63,815 nt of DNA from Eubacteriales bacterium (GTDB taxonomy: Bacteria > Bacillota > Clostridia > Lachnospirales > Lachnospiraceae): contig JAUNSC010000018.1 of NCBI GenBank assembly GCA_030539395.1, positions 1 to 63,815 of the forward strand, given 5' to 3'. Positions 8,184 to 17,700 of the stretch are shown in pieces. Both the position numbers and the translations under genes were made by a program. The first letter of the stretch is position 1. Each line of letters opens with the position of its first letter. The notes beneath the pieces are model-generated. The model searched no databases, had not been told where the DNA came from, and saw only the letters and a program-made list of their open reading frames with translations.

Positions 8184-9062
8184 ATGAAAATTACTGAAGC
8201 ATTTGAACGTGGTGAATTTGTAGTTACTGCGGAAGTAGGTCCGCCAAAAGGATTTCATATTGAACATATGCTGGAAGAAGCGAAGACTTATCTGAGTGGT
8301 ATCACAGCGGTTAACGTGACAGATAATCAGTCCTCCGTTATGCGTCTTGGTTCTCTGGCAACCTGTAAAGCTCTGAAGGATGAAGGGCTGACACCTATTT
8401 TCCAGATGACCTGTCGTGACAGAAACCGTATCGCTCTGGAGTCAGATCTCTTAAGTGCAGCGATGTTCGGAATCGAAAACCTGCTGCTTTTAACAGGAGA
8501 CCATACCAAACTGGGCGATCATCCGCAGGCAAAGCCTGTTTTTGATCTGGATTCTGTATCTCTGATTCATGCAGTGAAACAACTGGAATCAGGCGTGGAT
8601 CTCGGCGGAAATGAGCTGGTTGGAGAGCCGCCTGAATTTGCTAAGGGAGCAGTTGTATCACCTTGCAGCGATTCTGTTGATGTTCAGCTTGCAAAAATGG
8701 AGAGAAAGGTTGCTGCAGGTGCAGAATATTTCCAGACACAGGCAGTTTTTGAACCGGAAAAGTTTATCCAGTTCATGGAGAAAGCAAAACAGTTTGGCAA
8801 ACCGGTTCAGGTTGGAATTATTATCCCGAAATCAGCAGGAATGGCAAAATTCATGAACAACAATGTTGCCGGTGTTCATGTTCCTGACGACATGATCGAG
8901 GAGCTTAAAAAAGACAAGGAAAAAACCAAAGCAGGTATCACTGGTGTAGAGATTGCGGCACGCATTATCAAAGAATGCAGGCCGTACTGCCAGGGTGTAC
9001 ATATCATGGCATTGGGCTGGGAGGCAAAAGTACCGGAGCTTCTTAAGCAGGCTGGAATTTAA
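8184..9062 (+). CDS. metF: MetF, methylenetetrahydrofolate reductase
   Basis: MetF reduces 5,10-methylene-THF to 5-methyl-THF on a flavin in a TIM barrel. In acetogens this is the last step of the methyl branch. The 292-residue length is normal. Visible family marks are FVVTAEVGPPKG at the start, QMTCRDRNR, LLLTGDHTK, the QTQAVFEP stretch and the C-terminal GVHIMALGWEAK. The electron donor is supplied by the upstream rnfC2 and metV products. The RBS is AGGAGC and a strong terminator follows. Confidence 0.95.
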   Translation: MKITEAFERGEFVVTAEVGPPKGFHIEHMLEEAKTYLSGITAVNVTDNQSSVMRLGSLATCKALKDEGLTPIFQMTCRDRNRIALESDLLSAAMFGIENLLLLTGDHTKLGDHPQAKPVFDLDSVSLIHAVKQLESGVDLGGNELVGEPPEFAKGAVVSPCSDSVDVQLAKMERKVAAGAEYFQTQAVFEPEKFIQFMEKAKQFGKPVQVGIIIPKSAGMAKFMNNNVAGVHVPDDMIEELKKDKEKTKAGITGVEIAARIIKECRPYCQGVHIMALGWEAKVPELLKQAGI

Positions 9063-9074
9063 TGATTAATTTTC

Positions 9075-9116
9075 AAATGACCGAAAGCTGTTTTTATGTT
9101 TTCGGTCATTTTTCTT
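9075..9116 (+). terminator. Terminator after metF
   Basis: AAATGACCGAAA (9075-9086) pairs with TTTTCGGTCATTT (9099-9111), followed by TTTCTTT. It ends the rnfC2-metV-metF operon. Confidence 0.85.
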
Positions 9117-9176
9117 TATAGGAAAGCCATCTGCGACGTTCTTTTGAAAAAAGCTTTCACAAAGGAGGGCACAAAA

Positions 9177-9275
9177 ATGCAACGACACGGTTTAGAAGAT
9201 ATAGAAGTCTTCAACGCCAGCCTCGTCAGTAAACGAGTCATCTTCTGCAGCCCTGTTCTTTATAATTATTATTGA
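9177..9275 (+). CDS. Possible 32-residue small protein
   Basis: An ATG at 9177 stands behind a near-perfect AAAGGAGGGC site with 7-base spacing and opens a 32-codon frame (MQRHGLEDIEVFNASLVSKR...). It overlaps the 3' end of the convergent antiporter gene by 38 bases. No family is recognised. It could be a true small protein, the remnant of a longer gene, or a chance frame with a good RBS. Confidence 0.3.
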   Translation: MQRHGLEDIEVFNASLVSKRVIFCSPVLYNYY

Positions 9276-10581
9276 ACGTTTTTTCCGGAATAAGGAAAAT
9301 GAATACCAGTGAACTGATCAGAAGCATAAATGGATAATGCAGGTTTGGAATAATATCAAACGCCGAGATTTCACAACCAAGTTCTGTGGCTGCTGAGATG
9401 GCCACCAGCATCTGTGCACCATATGGGATAATACCCTGGAAAATACAGGAAAAAGTGTCCAGAATGGAGGCTGTTTTTCTCGGAGAAATGTGATATTCTT
9501 CTGCCATTTCCTTCGCAATGGGATTCGCCATTACAATGGCAACTGTGTTATTGGCGGTGGCAATATCCATGGCACCAACCAGAAGTCCCATACCCAGCTT
9601 TCCGCCTTTACTTCCTTTGAATACCCGTTTGATAAAACTAAGGAGGGCGGCAAATCCGCCGTATTCATGGATCAGTGCACAGATGGCGGACACCAGAATC
9701 GCCACCATAGTGGTTTCAAACATTCCGGCTGCACCGGAACCCATATTGCTGAGAAGATCGGTGGCTTTTGTAGCTCCGGTAGCGAGCATGATCAGAGAAC
9801 CGGAAAAGATACCGATTAAGAGTACTACAAATACATTGATACCGATAATACCTCCGATCAGAACGAGGACATAGGGAATAATCTGAATCAGACTGTAGCT
9901 TTTTGAAACAGTTTCGCCTGCTTCGGCGCCAAAGGTTTTTGTCAGAATGATTATCAGAGTGACAAAAGCGGCAGGAAATGCAATTCCGAAATTTTCACGG
10001 AATTTATCTTTCATCTGGCAGCCCTGTCCGTTGCATGCGGCAATGGTGGTGTCTGATATAAAGGAAAGATTGTCTCCGAACATGGCTCCGCCCATAACGG
10101 CACCGATGCAGAGCGGTGTATTAAAACCGGAACCGTTGGATACCGCTACTGCAATAGGAGCAATCAGTGTAATAGTTCCTACAGAAGTGCCCATCGCCAG
10201 CGATACAAAACAACTTACGAGAAACAATACCAGGACAGAAAAACGGGCAGGAATAATGGAAAGAAGAAAGTAAGCTACGCTTTCCGCGCTGCTGCGGCCG
10301 ACAACGCCGACAAAAATACCGGCAACCATGAAAATAAGGATCATGGTAAGAATATTTTTATCTCCCACACCTTTTGCCATAAGCTCCAGCTTGTCATCAA
10401 AACTTACGTCAGGGTTTTGCAGACAGGCCACCAGAAGAGCTGTCAAAAAGGAAACCACGATAGGTATGTTATAAAATCCCATAGGGATTTTCATGATATA
10501 TTCAAATAAAATTCCAAGACCAAGATACATTGCGAGAAAAACCCCGATCGGCAGTAATGCCTTCCAATTTTCTTTGTGCAT
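9238..10581 (-). CDS. NhaC-family Na+/H+ antiporter
   Basis: This is a 447-residue polytopic membrane protein with about 11-12 helices. Repeated GAVMGGAMFGDNLSFISDTTIAA-type segments are diagnostic of the NhaC family, whose members exchange Na+ or organic substrates (as in malate-lactate exchange) for H+. I chose the ATG at 10581 (MHKENWKALL) because AGGAGG lies 7 bases upstream. A 17-residue longer form has no RBS. The gene is monocistronic and convergent with the metF side. In a cell with a Na+-type ATP synthase an antiporter would adjust the sodium gradient; the real substrate is not shown. Confidence 0.85.
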   Translation of the reverse strand: MHKENWKALLPIGVFLAMYLGLGILFEYIMKIPMGFYNIPIVVSFLTALLVACLQNPDVSFDDKLELMAKGVGDKNILTMILIFMVAGIFVGVVGRSSAESVAYFLLSIIPARFSVLVLFLVSCFVSLAMGTSVGTITLIAPIAVAVSNGSGFNTPLCIGAVMGGAMFGDNLSFISDTTIAACNGQGCQMKDKFRENFGIAFPAAFVTLIIILTKTFGAEAGETVSKSYSLIQIIPYVLVLIGGIIGINVFVVLLIGIFSGSLIMLATGATKATDLLSNMGSGAAGMFETTMVAILVSAICALIHEYGGFAALLSFIKRVFKGSKGGKLGMGLLVGAMDIATANNTVAIVMANPIAKEMAEEYHISPRKTASILDTFSCIFQGIIPYGAQMLVAISAATELGCEISAFDIIPNLHYPFMLLISSLVFIFLIPEKTFNNNYKEQGCRR

Positions 10582-10775
10582 AAAAAGTCCTCCTAAGCTT
10601 TTGCTGAATTGCCTGTTTATGTATTTTACCACAGGAGTGGCTGTCAGGAAAAGACTGTTGATATAAAATCATTAACAAAATATTCCAAAAGTGTTCACAA
10701 AGAGAACAAATACTGCGGATATAATAACCATGATTCACTAATGGCATGGTTAAATTGAAATGGAGGATGATAATT

Positions 10776-12194
10776 ATGAAACGAAATTATCTTGCGATTA
10801 TGCTGGGGCTGACTTTAGCTGCGATGCCAATGGCGGCGTATGGAGAAGAAGCAGGTGGTATGGGGCCGGGCGTTCCCGGAGATATGGGACAGCAGGGAGT
10901 TGACAGTTACGAGGCGGTAACTACTATTGAAGAGGATACTGATATTTCCGGTGAAAGTATAGAGTCAACAGGTACAGATGAAAACGCGGTCCATGTGACA
11001 GGCGAGGCTGATGCCGTGCTGGAAGATGTGACGGTCGGCCGGTATTCTTCAGACAGTACAGGCGGTGACAAAGCCAGTTTTTATGGCGTTGGGGCGGCGG
11101 TACTGGCCACAGATGGGACAGCGGTTGTAAAAAACAGTAAAATAAATACAGATGCGTCCGGTGGGGCAGGGATCTTTGCCTGTGGAGACGGTGTTGCTTA
11201 TGTGGAAGATTGCGTGATTGAGACGCAGCAGGATACTTCGGGCGGTGTTCATGTGGCAGGCGGAGGTACGCTTTATGCCTGGGACACCACAGCAGTAACG
11301 AATGGAAATTCTGCGGCGGCTGTGCGAAGTGACCGGGGCGGCGGCACGATGGTAATTGACGGAGGTTCTTACACTTCGAATGGATCTGGCTCTCCGGCAG
11401 TTTATTGCACGGCTGATATCTCTATCAATAATGCGCAGCTCACAGCTGCAGGTTCAGAGGCAGTCTGCATAGAAGGATTGAATACTCTTCGTCTGTATGA
11501 CTGCGATTTGTCCGGAAATATGAGTGATGATGAGCAGAATGACAATACCTGGTCGGTGATCGTGTATCAGAGCATGTCAGGGGATTCTGAGGTCGGTAAT
11601 GGAACTTTTCAGATGTCAGGCGGGAAACTGACCGCCGGAAATGGCGGGATTTTTTATACTACTAACACCGAATCAACTATGACACTGAACTCAGTGGAGA
11701 TTGAGTATCCGCAGGACAGCGAATTTTTCCTTCAGTGTACCGGCAACACGAATGCACGTGGCTGGGGAGAAAACGGGGACAACGGCGCTGATTGTCTTTT
11801 TACAGGTATTGGACAGCAGATGCAGGGAGATGTTATTTGGGACAGCATCAGCAAACTGGATTTTTATATGACAGAAGGAAGTGTACTTACAGGTGCAATC
11901 CGGCAGGATGAGACATGGGCAGGCGAAGGCGGAGACGGATATTGTAACGTTGTCGTCAGTGAGGATTCAGAGTGGATCGTTACAGGGGACAGCCGTGTGA
12001 GTACATTGTCTTCAGGAGGAATGATCATAGATGATACCGGGGCTTTTGTGACGGTTCAGGGAAGTGATGGCACAATTTATGTCGAAGGGGACAGTGCGTA
12101 TACAGTAACAGTGGATAACTATAATGAAACAGCGGATGTGTCTTTGGCAGGAACAGTAGATACCTGGGAAGAACATGCAGCAGAGCCTGCATAA
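10776..12194 (+). CDS. Secreted Gly/Asp/Thr-rich repeat protein, probable beta-helix
   Basis: The 472-residue protein starts at ATG 10776, which has TGGAGGA upstream. A signal peptide (MKRNYLAIMLGLTLAAMPMAAYG) precedes EEAGG. The mature part is rich in Gly, Asp, Thr and Ser and very poor in Lys. Short units of the type 'VxxSxIxTDxSGGAGIFA' alternate small residues and hydrophobics as in right-handed parallel beta-helices (adhesin or pectin-lyase-like folds). There is no LPxTG motif, no C-terminal membrane helix and no lipobox, so it may be released or bind the wall by another route. Function is unknown. A GATATAATAACC box at about 10716-10727 may be its -10. Confidence 0.7.
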   Translation: MKRNYLAIMLGLTLAAMPMAAYGEEAGGMGPGVPGDMGQQGVDSYEAVTTIEEDTDISGESIESTGTDENAVHVTGEADAVLEDVTVGRYSSDSTGGDKASFYGVGAAVLATDGTAVVKNSKINTDASGGAGIFACGDGVAYVEDCVIETQQDTSGGVHVAGGGTLYAWDTTAVTNGNSAAAVRSDRGGGTMVIDGGSYTSNGSGSPAVYCTADISINNAQLTAAGSEAVCIEGLNTLRLYDCDLSGNMSDDEQNDNTWSVIVYQSMSGDSEVGNGTFQMSGGKLTAGNGGIFYTTNTESTMTLNSVEIEYPQDSEFFLQCTGNTNARGWGENGDNGADCLFTGIGQQMQGDVIWDSISKLDFYMTEGSVLTGAIRQDETWAGEGGDGYCNVVVSEDSEWIVTGDSRVSTLSSGGMIIDDTGAFVTVQGSDGTIYVEGDSAYTVTVDNYNETADVSLAGTVDTWEEHAAEPA

Positions 12195-12276
12195 CATCTT
12201 ACAAATATATCCAGAGTGCATTTGAACAGGTATGACATTTATGTTATAATAGGTAAAAAACGGGAGGATAATGTAA

Positions 12277-13395
12277 ATGGAAAAAGCAAATGTGTATTTT
12301 ACTACATTTAAAGCGACAGCACATGAGAACCTGCTTCAGAAACTGCACAGGATGATGAAAACTGCAGGGTTTGAAACGATTGACTTTCAGGAAAAATATG
12401 CCGCTATAAAAATTCATTTTGGCGAGTATGGAAACCTGGCTTTTCTTCGCCCCAATTATGCGAAGGTTGTTGCTGATTATGTAAAGGAGTTAGGCGGAAA
12501 GCCATTTTTGACAGATTGCAATACTCTGTATGTGGGAAGCAGAAAAAATGCCCTGGATCATATGGAAACAGCTTATGTGAATGGATTTTCACCGTATCAG
12601 ACCGGCTGCCATGTGATTATCGGCGACGGTTTGAAAGGAACGAATGAAGCTTTAGTGCCGATAAATGGAGAATATGTAAAAGAAGCAAAAATCGGTCAGG
12701 CAATTATGGATGCAGATATCTTTATTTCATTGACTCATTTTAAGGGACATGAGATGGCCGGATTTGGCGGAGCGCTGAAAAACATCGGAATGGGATGTGG
12801 TTCCAGAAGCGGAAAGATGGAGCAGCATTGTGATGGAAAACCCAGCGTTGACCAGAGCCTCTGTGTAGGGTGCGGTGCATGCAGAAAGATCTGCGCACAT
12901 GGAGCGCCGGTTATTGAGAATAGAAAAGCCACGATTGATCATGATAAATGTGTAGGGTGCGGACGGTGTCTGGCAGTCTGTCCGAAAGATGCGATTGCGG
13001 CAGATTATAATGATTCTATTGCAATGCTCAATTATAAAATGGCAGAATATGCTCTTGCGGTTTGCAGGGACCGTCCATGTTTCCACGTATCACTGATCTG
13101 TGACGTTTCACCGAACTGCGACTGCCATGCAGAAAATGATATTCCGATCATTCCCAATGTGGGTATGCTGGCTTCTTTTGATCCGGTTGCACTGGATCAG
13201 GCATGTGCGGATCTCTGCAATAAGATGGCGCCGGTTGAGGGAAGTGTTTTAAGCGACAATCTGGCAGAGCACGGAAACTGCGAAGGACATGATCATTTCC
13301 ATATGACCCATCCGGATACAGAATGGAGAACTTGTATTTCTCATGCAGTGAAAATCGGACTTGGAACAAATGAATATGAACTGATTATAATATAG
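12277..13395 (+). CDS. DUF362-family protein with two 4Fe-4S clusters
   Basis: This 372-residue protein has the DUF362 fold: N-terminal KIHFGEYGNLAFLRP, then FISLTHFKGHEMAGFGGALKNIGMG. A ferredoxin insert carries CVGCGACRKIC and CVGCGRCLAVCPKDA at about residues 190-240, and a C-terminal part has DVSPNCDCHAENDIP. The family is common in anaerobes and has no firmly assigned reaction; an electron-transfer or redox-maturation role is likely. The RBS is GGGAGG. A small Cys-rich gene follows 30 bp downstream and may be co-transcribed. Confidence 0.85.
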   Translation: MEKANVYFTTFKATAHENLLQKLHRMMKTAGFETIDFQEKYAAIKIHFGEYGNLAFLRPNYAKVVADYVKELGGKPFLTDCNTLYVGSRKNALDHMETAYVNGFSPYQTGCHVIIGDGLKGTNEALVPINGEYVKEAKIGQAIMDADIFISLTHFKGHEMAGFGGALKNIGMGCGSRSGKMEQHCDGKPSVDQSLCVGCGACRKICAHGAPVIENRKATIDHDKCVGCGRCLAVCPKDAIAADYNDSIAMLNYKMAEYALAVCRDRPCFHVSLICDVSPNCDCHAENDIPIIPNVGMLASFDPVALDQACADLCNKMAPVEGSVLSDNLAEHGNCEGHDHFHMTHPDTEWRTCISHAVKIGLGTNEYELIII

Positions 13396-13425
13396 GCCTT
13401 TTGAGTGATAGAGGGAGATGATGCA

Positions 13426-13734
13426 ATGTTCGGAATGCGCCGGAAAAAGAAGGAAAAAACGGTAAAGAAAATACAGATCTGTCCGGCCTGCGGCAGAGAA
13501 TATCCGGGCAGTCCGCGCTGTGAGGTATCCCAGATGACAGCAGACGGACTTCCGTACCAGAGGATTAAATATGGTTCAGCCAGAGAAGGATATGGTCCGG
13601 CTTTGGGAAACTGCGTATGCTGCGGTGTATTTCCGGGTGCACTGCATCATTGGGGCTGCGTGTTGGAAGTTTGTCCGGCCTGCGGGGGACAGATGTTATC
13701 CTGTGCCTGCGATACAAAGCATACAAATGCATGA
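13426..13734 (+). CDS. Small Cys-rich zinc-ribbon-like protein
   Basis: The protein has 102 residues from ATG 13426, with GAGGGAG about 8 bases upstream; a GTG at 13405 would add 7 residues without an RBS. A basic N-terminus is followed by CPACGRE, CVCCGV, CPACGG and a final CACD, so at least two CxxC pairs could bind zinc. I do not recognise a named family. The context (directly after the DUF362 iron-sulfur protein) allows a metal- or redox-related role but does not prove it. Confidence 0.6.
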   Translation: MFGMRRKKKEKTVKKIQICPACGREYPGSPRCEVSQMTADGLPYQRIKYGSAREGYGPALGNCVCCGVFPGALHHWGCVLEVCPACGGQMLSCACDTKHTNA

Positions 13735-13788
13735 ATATGCATTAAAATACTGTTTTTGATGAATTTTGTAAAAAAATGCAAAAATAGA

Positions 13789-13817
13789 TTGACGTATATG
13801 ATAAAAGGAGTTAGAAT
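13789..13817 (+). promoter_or_regulatory. Promoter of the T-box/TRAP transcription unit
   Basis: TTGACG (13789-13794) and TAGAAT (13812-13817) are separated by 17 bp. Transcription would begin near 13824, just before the leader hairpins. Confidence 0.65.
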
Positions 13818-13823
13818 CACTTT

Positions 13824-14137
13824 GTTACGTTAATTGGACAAAGAATCCAATGCATAATAGTAAATTCGATGAAGAGAAGAAGTAGGAGCAATTACCGGGT
13901 TACAGAGAGCTGTCGGCTGGTGTGAGACAGTACGAGGGTTGCTTTGAAAATCATCTCAGAGAAGGGAAGCCGAAAGAGGTTTTCTGCAGACGGCAGAAGG
14001 GCAAGTAGGTTTCCACGGGCGTTTCCCGTTACAGAAGCCACGTATGCTGGTACGTAGAGATCGTACTTGTTTCAATGAAGAAACAGGGTGGTTGCGGAAT
14101 ATTTAAAAACCGTCCCCAGTTCGGGGACGGTTTTTTT
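13824..14137 (+). ncRNA. T-box leader (tRNA-sensing riboswitch)
   Basis: The signature elements occur in order: GATGAAGAG with the AGTAGG loop-E element (13868-13886), AGAGAGC, CTGGTGTGAGACAG of the stem I head, and a specifier region TTTGAAAATCATCTCAGAG (13943-13961). Next come AGTAGG...ACGGGCG...CCCGTTACAGA of stem III, and the antiterminator T-box AGGGTGGTTGCGG (14085-14097), overlapped by a terminator. ATC (13950-13952, Ile) is the most likely specifier; AAT (Asn) is the alternative. TGGT in the T-box pairs with an A discriminator base, as in tRNA-Ile. It should let transcription through when the cognate tRNA is uncharged. Confidence 0.9.
14105..14137 (+). terminator. Regulated terminator of the T-box leader
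   Basis: CCGTCCCC (14110-14117) pairs with GGGGACGG (14123-14130) around a 5-base loop. The stem is flanked by five A and seven T residues. It competes with the antiterminator that contains AGGGTGGTTGCGG. Confidence 0.9.
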
Positions 14138-14143
14138 GTCTCA

Positions 14144-14166
14144 CAGGAAATTCCCATTGCACAAAA
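14144..14166. repeat. Dispersed motif after a terminator, copy 1 (half element)
   Basis: CAGGAAATTCC followed by CATTGCACAAAA lies 7 bases past the T-box terminator. A fuller copy of the same motif lies at 24934-24966, also just after a terminator. Here the second palindrome arm is missing. Confidence 0.5.
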
Positions 14167-14234
14167 GGCATGGAGGATTCCATTCTGCGCTGCTCAGCAT
14201 TCACTAAATCTTTATATAAAGGAGGAGCATGGTT

Positions 14235-14738
14235 ATGAAAACCTACAAAAAAATCATGAATGGTCTTGCTTTCGTGGAAAAGTGCATTCTGGCAGCAACT
14301 ACAGTTCTGATCCTTGTTCTGACGGTAGGAAATGTTTTTTCACGTAAGGTCATTCATCAATCCTGGTCCTTTACGGAGGAACTGGTTGTGGCAGTCTTTG
14401 TACTGATCACCTTAATAGCTGCGGCACTTGCCTGCAGGGAAGGAGAATTGGTAAACCTATCCCTCTTGCTGGACCGGCTTCCGGAAAAGGCTCAAAAGCC
14501 GTTCATGATAATTGACACGGTATTTTGTGTTGCCTTTACATCAGTGCTGTTCAAATATGGCATGGATAAAGTGTTAACACAGATGGAAAATGGAAAGAGA
14601 ACTTTTGTGCTGAACTGGCCGGAGTGGATTTTCTGGTCTTTCGTGCCCATCGGTGCAGCCTGTATGATCCTGCACTTTATAGAATTTTGCATGAATTACT
14701 GTAGTAATGAAGAAAAGGAGGAAAAAGTAAATGATTAG
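14235..14738 (+). CDS. TRAP transporter small permease (DctQ)
   Basis: This is a 167-residue membrane protein with four predicted helices (for example VEKCILAATTVLILVLTVGN and VVAVFVLITLIAAALACREG). The family marks SFTEELVVAVFV and REGELVNLSLLLDRLP are present. DctQ pairs with the DctM permease in substrate:Na+ symport. I chose the ATG at 14235 (MKTYKK) because AGGAGG then has 9-base spacing; the ATG at 14229 is only three bases from it. The gene overlaps the next start by 8 bases, so the pair is translationally coupled under the T-box. Confidence 0.9.
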   Translation: MKTYKKIMNGLAFVEKCILAATTVLILVLTVGNVFSRKVIHQSWSFTEELVVAVFVLITLIAAALACREGELVNLSLLLDRLPEKAQKPFMIIDTVFCVAFTSVLFKYGMDKVLTQMENGKRTFVLNWPEWIFWSFVPIGAACMILHFIEFCMNYCSNEEKEEKVND

Positions 14739-17700
14739 TGCAGTTTTATTTATTTCCTTCTTTATATTTCTGATTTTTGGAATTCCAATTGGAATCTGTC
14801 TGGGGCTGTCTTCAATTTGTGCGATTATCTATTCAGGTACTTCGCTGACAATTGTGGCAACCAATATGTATTCCGGAATCAGTAAGTTTTTGCTTTTGGC
14901 AATTCCGTTCTTTGTATTGTCCGGAAATATTATGGCAAAAGCCGGAATTTCAAAACGTCTGATTAAATTTGTAAATACCTGTGTGGGACATAAAAAAGGC
15001 GGTATTGCCATCGTGTGTGTTATTGTTGCGTGCTTCTTTGGTGCAATTTCCGGTTCCGGCCCGGCAACAGTTGCAGCTCTTGGGGCGGTGCTGATCCCGG
15101 CGATGATTGCAGAAGGCGGTTTTTCAGCTCCTTTCTCCACGGCGCTGATGGCAACTTCCAGCTCTATCGCGATTGTTATTCCTCCAAGTATCGCTTTTGT
15201 TGTATACGCATCCATTACAGGTGTGTCAATTGCGGATATGTTTACTGCGGGTATTGTGCCTGGCATTCTTATGGGTGTGGCACTTGCCGTTGTGGTTATG
15301 ATCGAGGCAAGAAAGAAGAACATTCAGCCGTCCCGTGAAAAAGCAAGTGCAAAAGAAAGATGGGATTCTTTTAAAGATGCATTCTGGGGATTCCTTATGC
15401 CGGTCATTATTCTGGGCGGTATTTATGGAGGTATCTTCACACCGACAGAGGCGGCTGCGGTATCCGTGGCATACGGACTTTTCGTGGGAATGGTCATTTA
15501 CCGTGAGATCAGACTGTCAGATCTGTGGGATGTATGCATTGATTCTGCAAAGACAACAGGCGGCATCATGTTGATCGTAGCATGTGCGTCCCTGTTTTCC
15601 TATGTTTGTACACAGTTTGGAATCGCTGAAGCGGCATCTGACCTTCTGGGAAGCATTGCCCATAATCAGTTTGTTTTCCTCCTGATCGTAAATATCATTT
15701 TCCTGATTGCAGGATGTTTTATTGATGCGAACTCCGCTATGTATATCTTTATCCCGATCATGCTGCCGGTCTGCAAGGCGCTGGGATATGATGTTGTGGC
15801 ATTTGGTATTGTAGCAACTGTCAACCTGGCGATCGGACAGGTTACACCGCCGGTAGGCGTAAACCTGTTTGTGGCTATTTCGGTAAAATTAAAAGAGGGA
15901 TTGAAGGTAACGATCCAGGATATTTCAAAAGCGGTCCTGCCGATGATCGGCGCCAGTGTTGTGGTACTGCTTCTGATTACATATGTGCCGTCAATCTCTA
16001 CCTTCCTGCCCAAAGCATTGTCAAAGGATTCTTATACAGGAACTGTTACGGCAAGTGCTGATAATACAGGAAATTTAGAGGAGGGCAATGCTGCACCGGA
16101 AGAAGATTCTTATAACGATATTGAAGATTACAGTGATCTTGGCTGGGAAGAGCAGACCTGGAACTTCACCTGCTCAACGACAGAGACAAGTACCTGGGCA
16201 GAGGGCGGACGCAAGTTTGCAGAGCTGATGGAAAAGGCAACAGGCGGTAAGGTGACTGTGAATGTGTACGCAGCAGACCAGCTGACGAACGGAAACCAGT
16301 CTGAGGGTATCCAGGCTTTGATGAATGGAGACCCGGTACAGGTATCCATGCACAGCAATCTGATCTATTCTGCATTTGATCCGCGTTTTAATGTGGTATC
16401 CCTGCCGTACATTTTTGATTCTGTGGAAGATGCGGATGCCAAACTGGACGGCGAAGGCGGAGAAAAGATGAAAGAAATCCTCGGCGAATACGGCCTGCAT
16501 TGTATGGGTATCGCAGAGAACGGATTCCGCCAGCTGACAAATAATGTAAGAGAGATCAAATCCGCAGAGGATATGAAGAACCTGAAGATCCGTGTGGCAG
16601 GAAGCAATCTTCTTATGGAATGCTATAAGAGATGGGGCGCAGATGCCACCAACATGAACTGGTCCGAGACATATACAGCACTTCAGCAGAAGACGGTAGA
16701 AGGTCAGGAGAATCCGCTGCCGGCAATCGATGCGGCCAGCGTACAGGAAGTACAGCCCTACTGTTCACTGTGGGGAGCGAATTATGACTGTCTGTTTTTC
16801 TGTATCAACCAGGAAATCTATGATTCTCTGACAGATGAGCAGAAGGCGGTGATTGATGAATGCGGTGCGACAGCAACAGAATATCAGAGGGACATCAACC
16901 GTGCAGGAAATGATGAGATCATGAGCCGCTGGGAAGAAAAGAACGGAGTAACAATTACACCGTATGAAGATCTTGATATTGATTCCTTCAAGAGCGCTGT
17001 TGAGGGTGTGGCTGACTGGTATCAGAAAGAGCTGGAAGTTCAGGGGTATGAAGATGCCGCAGATTTGATTGCGGCCTTTACAGGAACAGATACGGATACG
17101 GTGCAGGCAGCAGAAGAAAAAACTTATGATGTGGCTGATTACAGTGATCTTGGCTGGGAAGAGCAGACCTGGAATTTCACCTGCTCAACGACAGAGACAA
17201 GTACCTGGGCAGAGGGCGGACGTAAGTTTGCCGAACTGGTGGAAAAAGCTACCGGTGGGAAAATTAAAGTTGATGTATACGCGGCAGACCAGCTGACGAA
17301 CGGAAACCAGTCTGAGGGTATCCAGGCATTGATGGATGGAGACCCGGTACAGGTATCCATGCACAGCAACCTGATCTATTCTGCATTTGATCCGCGTTTT
17401 AATGTGGTATCCCTGCCGTACATTTTTGATTCTGTGGAAGATGCGGATGCCAAACTGGACGGCGAAGGCGGAGAAAAGATGAAAGAAATCCTCGGCGAAT
17501 ACGGCCTGCATTGTATGGGTATCGCAGAGAACGGATTCCGCCAGCTGACAAATAATGTAAGAGAGATCAAATCCGCAGAGGATATGAAGAACCTGAAGAT
17601 CCGTGTGGCAGGAAGCAATCTTCTTATGGAATGCTATAAGAGATGGGGCGCAGATGCCACCAACATGAACTGGTCCGAGACATATACAGCACTTCAGCAG

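Noticed and set aside
14075-14347. A 90-codon frame across the end of the T-box leader
   Set aside because: It reads through the terminator hairpin and the dctQ RBS, has no RBS of its own and disagrees with the T-box structure.
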